DNA of 64,000 bases from Methylobacterium sp. 17Sr1-1. Its GTDB lineage: Bacteria > Pseudomonadota > Alphaproteobacteria > Rhizobiales > Beijerinckiaceae. The stretch lies in the NCBI RefSeq assembly GCF_003173775.1, contig NZ_CP029552.1, forward strand, positions 5,477,001-5,541,000, read 5' to 3'. The notes beneath the pieces are model-generated. The model searched no databases, was not told the origin of the DNA, and was given only the letters and a program-made list of their open reading frames with translations. The position numbers and the translations under genes were made by a program. Position 1 is the stretch's first letter; each line of letters begins with the position of its first letter. Positions 7,761 through 16,255 of this stretch are shown here, in pieces.

Positions 7761-8366
7761 CTAGAACTTCACGTTCGGCGGGCGGCTGGCATCGGGCGTG
7801 GCGGTGAAGGCTTCCATGGGCTTGGCCTCCGGGTAGAGCGTGGAGGCGATCCAGCGGCCCGGGATGGTGCGGATCTCGGTGTTGTAGGCCTGCACCGCCT
7901 GGATGTAGTCGCGCCGCGCCACCGCGATGCGGTTCTCGGTCCCCTCGAGCTGCGATTGCAGGGCGAGGAAATTGGCGTTCGACTTCAGGTCGGGATAGCG
8001 CTCGACGGTGACGAGGAGCCGGCCGAGCGCCCCGGAGAGCTGGTTCTGGGCGTCCTGGAACTCGCGGAACTTCTGCGGGTCGCTCACCGTCGAGGCGTCG
8101 ACCTTGACCGAGGTCGCCTTGGCGCGGGCCTCGGTGACCTGGACCAGCACGTCCTTCTCCTGCTGGGCGTAGCCCTTCACGGTCTCGACGAGGTTGGGGA
8201 TCAGGTCGGCGCGGCGCTGGTACTGGTTCTGCACCTCGCCCCAGCGCGACTTCGCGGCCTCCTCCAGGGTCGGCACCCGGTTGACCGCGTCGCAGGCCGA
8301 GAGGGTGGTGGCGAGGCCGAGCGCCAGGACGAGGAGGCGCAGGCGGCCGAGGAACGGGGCGGTCAT
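7761..8366 (-). CDS. LemA family lipoprotein
   Basis: A 201-residue protein. A lipobox-like ALGLATTLSACD lies in the first 25 residues. The LemA core follows: SRWGEVQNQYQRRADLIPNL, VKGYAQQEKDVLVQVTEARA and the C-terminal RIAVARRDYIQAVQAYNTEI. LemA proteins are mostly helical and membrane attached, of unknown activity, and are commonly next to TPM proteins. It is the first gene of the LemA-TPM-TPM operon on the minus strand. Confidence 0.88.
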   Translation of the reverse strand: MTAPFLGRLRLLVLALGLATTLSACDAVNRVPTLEEAAKSRWGEVQNQYQRRADLIPNLVETVKGYAQQEKDVLVQVTEARAKATSVKVDASTVSDPQKFREFQDAQNQLSGALGRLLVTVERYPDLKSNANFLALQSQLEGTENRIAVARRDYIQAVQAYNTEIRTIPGRWIASTLYPEAKPMEAFTATPDASRPPNVKF

Positions 8367-8472
8367 GGTGGCTTTGGCTCCTGGTCCGGGGCGGCGCCTC
8401 CCGGCGCCGCGAGCGTTGCCGTGGTCAGATAGGCGGCATTCCGCCGCGGACCAGCGGGACGGGGACGTAAGA

Positions 8473-8500
8473 CGGCCCCGGGGCAGGCGCGCCGGGGCCG
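8473..8500 (-). terminator. hairpin downstream of the chemoreceptor gene
   Basis: CGGCCCCGG (8473-8481) pairs with CCGGGGCCG (8492-8500). The minus-strand continuation TCTTACGTCC has only a weak T run, so terminator function is likely but not certain. Confidence 0.5.
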
Positions 8501-8523
8501 TGGACCCTGCCGGAGGAGGAGGG

Positions 8524-10521
8524 TCAGGCCGCCCGGATCGCCGCCAGGAACCGATCGACCTGGCCCTTCACGCTCAGCGACTGGGCCGAGAGGCTGCGGG
8601 CGGCGTCGAGCACCTGGGCGGCGGCGTGGCCGGTCTCGCTCGCCGAGGCCGTCACCTGGCCGATATTGCCCGAGACGTCCTGCGTGCCGCGGGCGGCCTC
8701 GCCGATGGTGCGGGAGATCTCGCTGGTGGTGGCGGCCTGCTCCGTCACCGTGGCGGCGATGATGCCGGAGATCTCGTTGACCGACACGATGGTCTCGCCG
8801 ATCTGGCGGATCGCCCCGGTGGCGCTGCCGGACGCGGTCTGGATCCGGGCGATCTGGCTCGCGATGGCGTCGGTCGCCCGCGCCGTCTGGCCGGCGAGCT
8901 CCTTGACCTCGGCGGCGACGACCGCGAAGCCGCGGCCCGCGTCCCCGGCCCGGGCCGCCTCGATCGTGGCGTTCAGCGCCAGGAGGTTGGTCTGGCTCGC
9001 GATGGCCGAGATCATGGTGACGGCGGTGCCGATCTCCTCGGCGGCGCGGGCGAGGTCGCCCATCGCGATGCCGCTCGCCTCGGCCTCGCGGCGGGCGAGG
9101 CCCGCGACCTCGTTCGAGCGCAGCACCTGGCGCTCGATCTCCTGGAGCGAGGCCGCCAGTTCCTCGGCGGCGACCGCCACGGTCTGCACGTTGGCGGCGG
9201 TCTCCTCGGAGGCCGCGCTCACCGCGACGGCGCGCTGGTTGGTGCCCTCGGCCACCCTGGTCATCCCGTGGGCGGTAGCGTCGAGCTGCGTGGCGGCGGC
9301 CGCGACGACGTCGAGGGAGGCGACGATGTCGGCCTCGAAGCCGCGCACCAGGCGATCGACGGCGGCGACCCGCCGGTCGCGGTCCGACAGATCGGCCAAG
9401 GCCCGCGACTCCATCTCCCGGCGCGCCGCCGCGTTGGCGCGGAAGACGTCGACGGCCTTGGCCATGTCGCCCATCTCGTCGACGGCGTCGCGGGACGGCA
9501 CCTCGACCGCGAGGTCGCCCTCCGCCAGCCGGGTCATCGCCCCGGTCATGTCGCGGATCGGCCCGATGATGCCGCGGGCGAGCAGGAGCGCGAAGGCGAC
9601 GCCGAGGGCGACCACCGCGGCGGCGAGCCCGATCAGGGTGATTCGCGCCGTTCCGGCGGCGGCGGCGGTCGCGGCCGAGATCTCGGTCACCGACTCCTCG
9701 ACCGAGTGGCGCGCCTCGGTGCCGGCGGCGTCGATCGCCTCGAATTTCGGCCGCGCCGCCTGGTCGAAGAGCTCGGCCTCCGCCAGCATCGCCCGCGAGG
9801 TCGCCTCGAACTGCGTCCTGTAGAAGTTCAACGCCTCGCGCACCGCGGCGATCGAACGGGCATAGGTGCCGGCCGCGTCGAGGTCGACGAGGGACTTGAG
9901 GGCCGCCTCGGCCTTGCTGGCATTGGTCTGGAAGGTCGCCGGGCCGGCCGGGTCCTTGACCGCCAGGAAGCGCCAGTTCGCCACCCGGACCAGCAGCATC
10001 GCGCTCTCGATCGTGGCGGCCCGGGCCGCCTCGGTCGCGGTGCCGAGCGCCCGGACCTCGGCCAGGAGGGTGCTGGTCGCCCGGGTCAGGACGTCGCCGC
10101 CGGGGAACAGGTTGCCCCGTCCGGCCTGGGCGGCGGCGCCGAGCTGGCCGAGCTGCTGGATGTCGGCCTTGAGGCGCTGCGCCGTCTCGGCGATCAGCGC
10201 GTAGCGGGCCTTGCGGGATGCGCTGACGGCGGCCTGGGTGAGTTCGGCGCTCACGGCGTGGATATGGTCCGTGGTGGCCAGCATCGCGGCGAACCCGCCG
10301 GGCTCCGGTGCGGCGCGGTACTGCGCGGTCTGGCTCGCCAGCCGCGCGGTCTCGGAATTGATGGTGTAGACCTTCAGCGCCACCCGCTCCAGGCGGGCAC
10401 GATTCTCGTAGCTGCCCGTGAGTGCGTCGGTCGTGTGGACGGCGAAGCCGCCGATGCCCGCCGACAGCACCACCAGAATGCCGAAACCGCCGTAGAGGCG
10501 CGTGCGAATACCCGTCTTCAC
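8524..10521 (-). CDS. methyl-accepting chemotaxis protein
   Basis: A 665-residue receptor. The start is set at GTG 10521 because GAGGAG (10531-10536) lies nine bases upstream; longer in-frame starts add a basic, non-family leader. TM1 is about residues 11-30, followed by a long helical periplasmic sensor, TM2 about 290-315 ([20 protein letters not shown]), a HAMP domain about 315-367 and the cytoplasmic signalling coil. The coil contains [20 protein letters not shown] and [20 protein letters not shown], the invariant tip of MCPs. No CheR-docking pentapeptide is seen; it ends in AAIRAA. It stands alone, without che genes nearby. The ligand is unknown. Confidence 0.93.
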   Translation of the reverse strand: MKTGIRTRLYGGFGILVVLSAGIGGFAVHTTDALTGSYENRARLERVALKVYTINSETARLASQTAQYRAAPEPGGFAAMLATTDHIHAVSAELTQAAVSASRKARYALIAETAQRLKADIQQLGQLGAAAQAGRGNLFPGGDVLTRATSTLLAEVRALGTATEAARAATIESAMLLVRVANWRFLAVKDPAGPATFQTNASKAEAALKSLVDLDAAGTYARSIAAVREALNFYRTQFEATSRAMLAEAELFDQAARPKFEAIDAAGTEARHSVEESVTEISAATAAAAGTARITLIGLAAAVVALGVAFALLLARGIIGPIRDMTGAMTRLAEGDLAVEVPSRDAVDEMGDMAKAVDVFRANAAARREMESRALADLSDRDRRVAAVDRLVRGFEADIVASLDVVAAAATQLDATAHGMTRVAEGTNQRAVAVSAASEETAANVQTVAVAAEELAASLQEIERQVLRSNEVAGLARREAEASGIAMGDLARAAEEIGTAVTMISAIASQTNLLALNATIEAARAGDAGRGFAVVAAEVKELAGQTARATDAIASQIARIQTASGSATGAIRQIGETIVSVNEISGIIAATVTEQAATTSEISRTIGEAARGTQDVSGNIGQVTASASETGHAAAQVLDAARSLSAQSLSVKGQVDRFLAAIRAA

Positions 10522-10659
10522 GAGCGATCTCTCCTCAAGCACGTCCCGCCGAGACGGCGCTCGGCGAAGGCGGACGTCCGGTGACACGAACACGGCTGAA
10601 CAAGCAGGCGGAGCGGCGCCCGATCGCAGCACGCTCAGGACGCTGCGCTCGGGCCCGCC

Positions 10660-10815
10660 GTCGATCTAGTGCAGATCTTGTTAAATAACCGCTAATATTC
10701 AATATTTTCTTCGATATGAAGATATTCATAAGCGCATCTCGATAATAATATTCCTACGCACTTGAGAGACAATCGCTCAAAATCCATCTCTTTGCGATTG
10801 AGAAACCCGCACTCC
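10660..10815. other. AT-rich divergent promoter region
   Basis: This stretch between the divergent chemoreceptor and HNH genes is far richer in A and T than its surroundings (for example TTAAATAACCGCTAATATTC). It contains a TCTTC-GATAT-GAAGA inverted repeat at 10708-10722. It probably holds both promoters. No gene is seen in 10522-10949. Confidence 0.5.
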
Positions 10816-10949
10816 CCCGTTCAGAAGTTGTATCGACGCTCGCGCACGGCCCCGATCCGGCGCGACGCTGCGGCAGCTCGGCGGTTGGTCCGGAGGCGCA
10901 TCGCTGTTATGCCCTGGCAGCGGCCGGCGCGGGCCGATTCGGGACCGGC

Positions 10950-11972
10950 ATGGCGAAACGAGCGGCCAAGGCGAAGACGGCGGAGGCGAGGACCGCAGAG
11001 GACAATCCGGGCGGGACCGATCCGGAGAAGAGGGTTGTGGCCGCGCCGACCGCCAAGCGGATCGCCAAGCCGACCCTGGCCGAGCGGCTTCCGGCGACGG
11101 CGGTGGCCGCGGAGACCGGTCCCGCGGGCCAGCCGCCCTCGGCGACCTCCCTGTGGCGCGAGGCGCGCAACGGTGCCGCCCGGGCGCGGCTGGAAAAGTC
11201 CCTGCCGGTGGTGTTCCCGTTGCCCGTGCTGCGCCACGCCCTGTCGCGGCCCCTGGTGCCGCCGACGCCGCGGCTCGCCGTCGAGAGCTACTGGCGCCAC
11301 CACATCCTGCGGGCCGACCGGCTGGCGCGGGCGCTCGCCGCCGCCTCCGGCCAGCCCGAGGGCTGGACCTGGCGCCTCGGCAGCTGGCGCCCCGACGACC
11401 GGCGTCTCGACCCGGCGGAACAGGATGTGTCCGAGAAGGGCCTGGCGTTCAGCTTCCGGATGCCGCCGGCGCCGTTCCGCGAGACGCCCTACGCCCGGGG
11501 CAAGGGGCATTGCTGCATCTGCGGCCAGCCGGTCTACCGCTTCGGCTGGCACCGCGACCTGTGGGGGGCGGGCACGCCCAACCGCAACGCCGCGTGGCAC
11601 GCCGCCTGCGTCGCCGCCTGGAAGCTCTGGACCGCTCCCAGCGACCACGTGAAGGAGCTGAAGCGCCGCCAGGGCCATCGCTGCGCCCAGTCCGGCAAGC
11701 GCCTGCTGCGCACCGCCGAGGTCGACCACCGGATGCCGCTCTACCGGATCTGGCGCGAGGAGCGGGCGCGGCCCTGGCCCGAGCTCCTCGGCTACTGGGG
11801 CCTGCCGAACCTCCAGGTGGTCAACCGGGCGGTCCACGCCGACAAATGCGCCGCCGAGGCCGGCGAGCGGGCGAGCGCACGCCGGGCGGGCGGTGCGGAG
11901 GACGCGGACGGCCCGGCCGCGTCCGATCTCGCCCGGGCGCGGGATCCCCTGTCCCACGTGGGAGAGGGATGA
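10950..11972 (+). CDS. HNH-endonuclease-like protein
   Basis: A 340-residue protein with a basic, low-complexity N-terminal 60 residues (AKRAAKAKTAEARTAE). A cysteine pair follows (CCICGQPVYRFGWH), then HRCAQSGKRLLRTAEVDHRM and NLQVVNRAVHADKC. The DH...N...H...K arrangement is the HNH (beta-beta-alpha metal) motif. A catalytic nuclease is plausible, but the family is not one I can name. It has no methyltransferase or integrase partner here. The last residues ARDPLSHVGEG are encoded by a palindromic repeat fragment (11937-11969), so the natural C-terminus was probably shorter. Confidence 0.7.
   Translation: MAKRAAKAKTAEARTAEDNPGGTDPEKRVVAAPTAKRIAKPTLAERLPATAVAAETGPAGQPPSATSLWREARNGAARARLEKSLPVVFPLPVLRHALSRPLVPPTPRLAVESYWRHHILRADRLARALAAASGQPEGWTWRLGSWRPDDRRLDPAEQDVSEKGLAFSFRMPPAPFRETPYARGKGHCCICGQPVYRFGWHRDLWGAGTPNRNAAWHAACVAAWKLWTAPSDHVKELKRRQGHRCAQSGKRLLRTAEVDHRMPLYRIWREERARPWPELLGYWGLPNLQVVNRAVHADKCAAEAGERASARRAGGAEDADGPAASDLARARDPLSHVGEG
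11937..11969. repeat. palindromic repeat fragment forming the HNH gene 3' end
   Basis: GCGCGGGATCCCCTGTCCCACGT and GGGAGAGGGA closely match the left arm of the intergenic element at 38033 (GCGGGATCCCCTCTCCC...GGGAGAGGGG). Here the element ends just before the TGA of the HNH gene. Confidence 0.7.
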
Positions 11973-12080
11973 GCGGATCCCGGGCGCCCGGCCGCGCCCC
12001 GGGATCACAGTACGCGACACTGGCATAAAGCTGAGATCCAGCGCGCCGAAGGTTCTTCCGTTAGCCAGCCCGTTCCCGCG

Positions 12081-12254
12081 CCCCCTTTCCCGGACGACTG
12101 GAGCGGTAGCGGAAGGAGATCCGGGATCCAGCGCAAAAAGGCGCGAAGCGTCCTTGTGTCTGCAACGTTGCAAAATCAGAGCCGCTTCGCGGCACGTCCT
12201 GTGCTGGATCCCGGATCTCCTTCCGCTGACGCTCCAGTCGTCCGGGAAAGGGGG
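12081..12254. repeat. 174-bp palindromic element with 52-bp arms
   Basis: The arms at 12081-12132 and 12203-12254 are inverted copies with about two mismatches, both containing CGGACGACTGGAGCG and GGAAGGAGATCCGGGATCC. The loop holds a second inverted pair (GCGAAGCG / CGCTTCGC) and a 12-base palindrome TGCAACGTTGCA at 12161-12172. It lies between the convergent HNH and trpS genes. Confidence 0.85.
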
Positions 12255-12303
12255 AGAAGCGGAAACGGAATGTCGATCCAATGGATGTTAGCCGCTCCGA
12301 ACC

Positions 12304-12371
12304 TTAGCCATATCGAAACTTAGCCATATCGAAACTTGGCCATATCGAAACTTGGCCATATCGAAACTTGG
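12304..12371. repeat. 16-bp tandem repeat, 4.25 copies
   Basis: The unit CCATATCGAAACTTGG (or ...TTAG) is repeated with exact 16-base spacing from 12308, after a partial TTAG. It starts 71 bases beyond the trpS stop, in the gap between convergent genes. There is no spacer, so it is not a CRISPR. Confidence 0.9.
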
Positions 12372-12441
12372 CCTTGTACGAGTGTCGTGTACCGCGCCCT
12401 GGGACGGCCCGGAGCGGGTCGACGCCGTCGCGCAGATCCTG

Positions 12442-13458
12442 TCAGAGCCGGAACAGCCCGAGGGCGTCCTGCACCGCGTCCCGCGTGGCGGCGGTGACGG
12501 TCCTCGCCCGCGCGGTGCCGGTGCGCAGCACGTCCATCACGAGATCCGGATCGCGGGCGATCCCGGCCCGCCGCTCGCGAATCGGCCCGAGGAGGTCGCG
12601 CAGCACGCCCGCGAGGCGCTCCTTGAGCGCGGCATCGCCGAGGCCGCCGCGGCGGTAATGCGCCTTCAGCGCTGCGACCGCCTCCGGATCGGGGTCGAAG
12701 GCGTCGAGATAGGTGAAGACCACGTTGCCCTCGACCCGGCCCGGATCGCTGACGCGCAGGTGGCCGGGATCGGTGTACATCCGCTGCACCGCCGCCGCGA
12801 TCTCGGCGTCAGAAGCCGAGAGCGGCACCGCGTTGCCGCCCGACTTGCTCATCTTCGCCCGACCATCGACGCCGGGCAGCCGGCCGACCTCCGGGATCAG
12901 CGCCCGCGCCTCGGGCAGGAGATCGTACCCGACCTGACGGTTGAGGCGGCGGACGATCTCGTTGGTCTGCTCGATGAGCGGAGCCTGGTCCTCGCCCACC
13001 GGCACCAGGGTCGCCCGGAACGCCGTGATGTCGGCGGCCTGGGCAGCGGGGTAGCACAGGAAGCCCGCCGGGATGTCGCGGCCGAAGCCGCGGGCCTGGA
13101 TCTCGTCCTTGATCGTCGGATTGCGCTCCAGCCGGGCTACCGTGACGAAGTTCAGGTAGAGCAGGGTCAGTTCGGCCAGCGCCGGCAGGGCCGATTGCAC
13201 GCAGATCGTCGTGACCGCCGGGTCGATGCCGACCGCGAGATAATCGGTCGCGACCTCGATCACGTTGCGGGCGATGCGGGCCGGGTCATGGGCGTTGTCG
13301 GTCAGTGCCTGCGCGTCGGCGAGCAGCAGGTACTGGCGGTGGCTGTGCTGGAGCGCCACGCGGTTGCGCAGCGAGCCGGCGTAATGGCCGAGATGCAGCG
13401 GACCGGTGGTACGGTCGCCGGTGAGGATGACGGGCCGGGACGGCGCTTCGACGGACAT
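12442..13458 (-). CDS. trpS: tryptophan--tRNA ligase, non-standard (Gram-positive-like) type
   Basis: A 338-residue class I synthetase charging tRNA-Trp. The N-terminus [20 protein letters not shown] contains the HIGH-type motif (HLGH), and [11 protein letters not shown] is the KMSKS loop. [18 protein letters not shown] and [11 protein letters not shown] segments match TrpRS. The TGDRxTGxLHxGHYxGSL start, with LRNRVALQ, resembles the streptococcal/clostridial TrpRS branch more than the usual alphaproteobacterial SGVQPTGxLHLGNYLG form, so this may be an acquired or second copy. It lies 218 bp downstream of the amidoligase-like gene on the same strand. No leader peptide with Trp codons was seen. 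Confidence 0.9.
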   Translation of the reverse strand: MSVEAPSRPVILTGDRTTGPLHLGHYAGSLRNRVALQHSHRQYLLLADAQALTDNAHDPARIARNVIEVATDYLAVGIDPAVTTICVQSALPALAELTLLYLNFVTVARLERNPTIKDEIQARGFGRDIPAGFLCYPAAQAADITAFRATLVPVGEDQAPLIEQTNEIVRRLNRQVGYDLLPEARALIPEVGRLPGVDGRAKMSKSGGNAVPLSASDAEIAAAVQRMYTDPGHLRVSDPGRVEGNVVFTYLDAFDPDPEAVAALKAHYRRGGLGDAALKERLAGVLRDLLGPIRERRAGIARDPDLVMDVLRTGTARARTVTAATRDAVQDALGLFRL

Positions 13459-13560
13459 GGGGGCTCTCCGGAGGATGAGCCGCCGCGCCGAAGGGTGCCG
13501 GAATACCGACGACCGTGCCCACCGGACGGCGGCATCGGTCGTGACAGGATGAACGACGGC

Positions 13561-13579
13561 CGCTTCCTCAGAGGAAGCG
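13561..13579. promoter_or_regulatory. hyphenated palindrome upstream of trpS
   Basis: CGCTTCCTC and GAGGAAGCG are perfect inverted copies separated by one base, about 100 bp before the trpS start. It could be an operator or a leader hairpin; nothing decides between these. Confidence 0.35.
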
Positions 13580-13676
13580 CCACCAGCAGGTCGCGCGGGG
13601 GGAACGGTGGTCGATCATCACCGTCACGCTCTACGCCGCGGCCGCGTTCCGCTCAAGCGGGATCGGGGCTTGCTGC

Positions 13677-14651
13677 CTACGGACTTGCTGCCTGCGGAGC
13701 GCTCTCCTCCGCCAGCTCCTCCACCCCCACCCAAAGATTCCAGGCCGGGGCCAGGCTCCAGCCCGCCAGCCCCACATGCGCCTGCGGCATCCGGTAGTGC
13801 AGCACCGGGCGCGGGCTCACCTTCTCGTCCGGCGGCAGGGCCGCCCGCACCCCGGCCTCGTCGCGGTGGGCGAGGATCGGCAGCAGGTCGAGGCCGCGAT
13901 GGCGGGTCGGGTTGGCGGCGAGGTAGTCGCGGGCGAGCGCGTCGAGGTCGGGCCGGTAGCCCGGATCGAGCACCCGCGCCACGTAAGGCGCGGGGAAGGG
14001 CGGCGGCAGGCCCCGGGCGGCCAGGAACCCGCCCGCGGCGGTCGCCCGGCGCAAATCCGGCTCGCGCCGCAGGTAGGCCCGGAGCAGGCCCGTGAGGGTG
14101 GCGGCGTCGAGGTCCGGGGGCTCGACGTTGAAGTGGAGCCCGAGGGAGCCGAGCAGCACCGCCCCGCGCCCCCGCCCGCCGGCGCCGTGCAGAAGGGCGG
14201 CGAGGCGGTCGACCTCCGGCAGGCGGTCGAAGGCGAGGGGGCCGGTGATCGCCTCGCGCGGCACCACCGGACCGAGGAAGGCCGCCAGCGTGCGTCCCGC
14301 GGCCCGGACCGGCAGGCCGGGCCCTGCGCCTTGTGCGGGAACCCGGCGCTGCGGATGGGCGGCGCGCAGGTCGAGCTCGACCCGGATGTCGCCGAGCGAG
14401 GTCCCCTCGACCCGGAAGGCGTGAGGATCCTCCTCGGCGACGCGCCCGCCGAGGCCGGCGGCGAGTGCCGTGGCGGCGACCCGGGCCGGGGGGCCCATGA
14501 ACTCGATCTCGACGCCGACCCGGCGGGGCGTCCCGTCGGCCCGCAGGGGCCGGGGCGGCGGGCGGAACGCGGCCCTCGGAGATTCGGCCCTCGAAGACTC
14601 GACCATGGACCTCTCCAACCCGCGAAACTCGGTCATGTGGGACTCGCTCAC
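13677..14651 (-). CDS. putative amidoligase enzyme (GCS-like fold)
   Basis: A 324-residue protein from the GTG that overlaps the cyclase stop (GTGA); an ATG at 14636 is an alternative. TPRRVGVEIEFMGP near the N-terminus, DIRVELDLRA and later GSLGLHFNVE are the acidic metal-binding strands of Amidoligase_2, a glutamate-cysteine-ligase-like family. By family, it should use ATP to join a carboxylate to an amine, possibly on a peptide or amino acid. Its translational coupling to a membrane cyclase is unusual. The N-terminus holds a 15-bp duplication (SSRAESPRA, about 14571-14600). The substrate is unknown. Confidence 0.68.
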   Translation of the reverse strand: MSESHMTEFRGLERSMVESSRAESPRAAFRPPPRPLRADGTPRRVGVEIEFMGPPARVAATALAAGLGGRVAEEDPHAFRVEGTSLGDIRVELDLRAAHPQRRVPAQGAGPGLPVRAAGRTLAAFLGPVVPREAITGPLAFDRLPEVDRLAALLHGAGGRGRGAVLLGSLGLHFNVEPPDLDAATLTGLLRAYLRREPDLRRATAAGGFLAARGLPPPFPAPYVARVLDPGYRPDLDALARDYLAANPTRHRGLDLLPILAHRDEAGVRAALPPDEKVSPRPVLHYRMPQAHVGLAGWSLAPAWNLWVGVEELAEESAPQAASP

Positions 14652-15922
14652 GACGCCACGGTCAGAGGAACGGGTTCGAGGCCGAACAGGTCCGGGCAAT
14701 CGTCCTCGCCCGGGCGGCGCGGCAGGCGGCGGGCCGGCGGCGCGGCGGGGCCGAGGAGCCGCATCACGCGCTTCGAGACCGCGACCGGCAGGTTCTCGCG
14801 CTTGGCCCGGGCCTCGACCCGGGCCAGCGCGTTCATCGCCGGGCCGAGTACGGTGAACTCGGCCCGCAAGCCGTCGTCGAGCACCCCCACCAGCACCTCG
14901 CCGGCATGGAGCGAGGCGGTCAGCGCCAGCGGCGGCAGGTCCTGGTGCCCGCGGGCCTCGTTCATCCGCCGCATCCGGACCTCGATCTCCCGCACGCAGG
15001 CGAGCGCCGCTGCGGCCTGCGCGGCCGGCGCGCCGTCGACGAACTGGGCCAGCACCCCGTCGCCGACATACTTGTCGACGAGGCCGCCATGCCCGGTGAC
15101 CGCCGCGTGGGCGAGCGCCCGCACCGCCAGCAGCCAGTCCAGCACCCGGGCCTCGCCCCAGCGCCGGGTGAGGGCGGAGAAGCCCCGGATGTCGAGGGCG
15201 AGCAGGCAGGCATGGCGCGGCTGGAGCGCCGTCGGCCCGTCGCGCCGCACCAGGTCGATGCCGGCGGGCACGAAGCGCGCCAGGGTCGCCCGCTCGTGCT
15301 CCAGGCGCAGCATCGTCGCCACGCCCCGGCGCAGGCGCAGCGACCCCTCGATCACGAAGGCGCCCGCGACCAGGAAGGACAGCAGGCCGAAGATGTTCGG
15401 TCCCGCCGGCGGCAGGCCGAGGCGGGGTTCGAGCAGGCCGAGGCCGAGCGCCCCGGACCACACCCCGGCGACGAGGGCGACGAATACCGCGGTATGGCGC
15501 GGCCGCAGGGTCAAGCCGGATTCGAGCAGCAGCAGGAAGGCCGGCAGCCGGCTCGCCAGGGTGCCGGGCTCGTCGGCGGCGTCGGCCGCCGCCATCATGT
15601 ATTCGAGCACGATGTAGGCGGCGAGCGCCGCGTCGAGCAACGTCGTGATCCAGGCCCAGCGCTCGCTGTTGCGCCGCCGCGCCGTGGCGGCGAGCCAGAG
15701 CGAGGACGCCGCGTAGCCGGCCAGGATGAACCAGTGGCTGCCGGCATGCAGCGCGCCGTCGCTGAGATGGGCCGAGACCGCCAGCACCCCCAGCATCACC
15801 AGCCGCATCGCGAGCACGCGGGTGGCCGTGCCCGCCGCGAGACCGGCGGCGAGGCCGGTCCCGTCCCCGGCGGGGCCGGGCGCCGCGCCGCCGTCCGGCG
15901 GGTTCGGATGGGGTCTGCTCAT
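14648..15922 (-). CDS. membrane-bound adenylate/guanylate cyclase
   Basis: A 424-residue protein. The start MSRPHPNPPDGG is chosen because upstream codons lie in tandem repeats. About five or six membrane helices fill residues 35-200 (VLAMRLVMLGVLAVSAHL, FILAGYAASSLWLAATA, FGLLSFLVAGAFVIEG). A class III nucleotidyl cyclase domain follows from about residue 235: LLALDIRGFSALTRRWGE carries the first metal-binding Asp and GLVDKYVGDGVLAQF the second. TASLHAGEVLVGVL and LGPAMNALARVEA complete it. It should make cAMP or cGMP at the inner membrane. It is coupled by a GTGA overlap to the amidoligase-like gene. Confidence 0.88.
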   Translation of the reverse strand: MSRPHPNPPDGGAAPGPAGDGTGLAAGLAAGTATRVLAMRLVMLGVLAVSAHLSDGALHAGSHWFILAGYAASSLWLAATARRRNSERWAWITTLLDAALAAYIVLEYMMAAADAADEPGTLASRLPAFLLLLESGLTLRPRHTAVFVALVAGVWSGALGLGLLEPRLGLPPAGPNIFGLLSFLVAGAFVIEGSLRLRRGVATMLRLEHERATLARFVPAGIDLVRRDGPTALQPRHACLLALDIRGFSALTRRWGEARVLDWLLAVRALAHAAVTGHGGLVDKYVGDGVLAQFVDGAPAAQAAAALACVREIEVRMRRMNEARGHQDLPPLALTASLHAGEVLVGVLDDGLRAEFTVLGPAMNALARVEARAKRENLPVAVSKRVMRLLGPAAPPARRLPRRPGEDDCPDLFGLEPVPLTVAS

Positions 15923-15933
15923 GCGGGGCCGAT

Positions 15934-15985
15934 CATGGGAAGCCAGCCTTGCATGGGAAGTCGTCCTGCATGGGAAGTCGTCCTG
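15934..15985. repeat. three tandem 17-18 bp units upstream of the cyclase gene
   Basis: CATGGGAAGTCGTCCTG occurs at 15952 and 15969, preceded by a diverged copy at 15934. It covers the 5' leader of the cyclase gene, so its copy number could affect expression. Confidence 0.8.
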
Positions 15986-16215
15986 GGGCCTCGAGCCGTC
16001 CGGCAAGGTCGCGCCTGCCTGCGAGGGGACGCCCTCCTGCAAGGTCAAGCCTTACGCGGGACACGGGGATGCGTCGAGGCGAGATGGTCGTTCGCTCAGC
16101 CTCGGAAAGTCCCCGGATGGTCCGGGCCGGGACGCTGCCGGCGCCCGGAACTGAACGGGCCCGACGCCCGATGGTCCGCCGGCCTCGCACCCCTTGCGGA
16201 GCCCGACACCCTATA

Positions 16216-16253
16216 CCATCTCCAGACCATCCGGTTGGATGGTCTGGAGATGG
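16216..16253. promoter_or_regulatory. perfect 17-bp inverted repeat over the RHH gene start (operator/RBS hairpin)
   Basis: CCATCTCCAGACCATCC (16216-16232) and its exact inverse (16237-16253) are separated by GGTT. The right arm covers the ribosome-binding GGAG and the first ATG. It is a strong candidate for the binding site of the ribbon-helix-helix protein it precedes, or an mRNA hairpin that hides the ribosome site. Confidence 0.75.
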
Positions 16254-16255
16254 CG

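Noticed and set aside
12304..12371. CRISPR-like array
   Set aside because: The units are contiguous 16-mers without unique spacers, and no cas genes are nearby; the same holds for 30001-30084.
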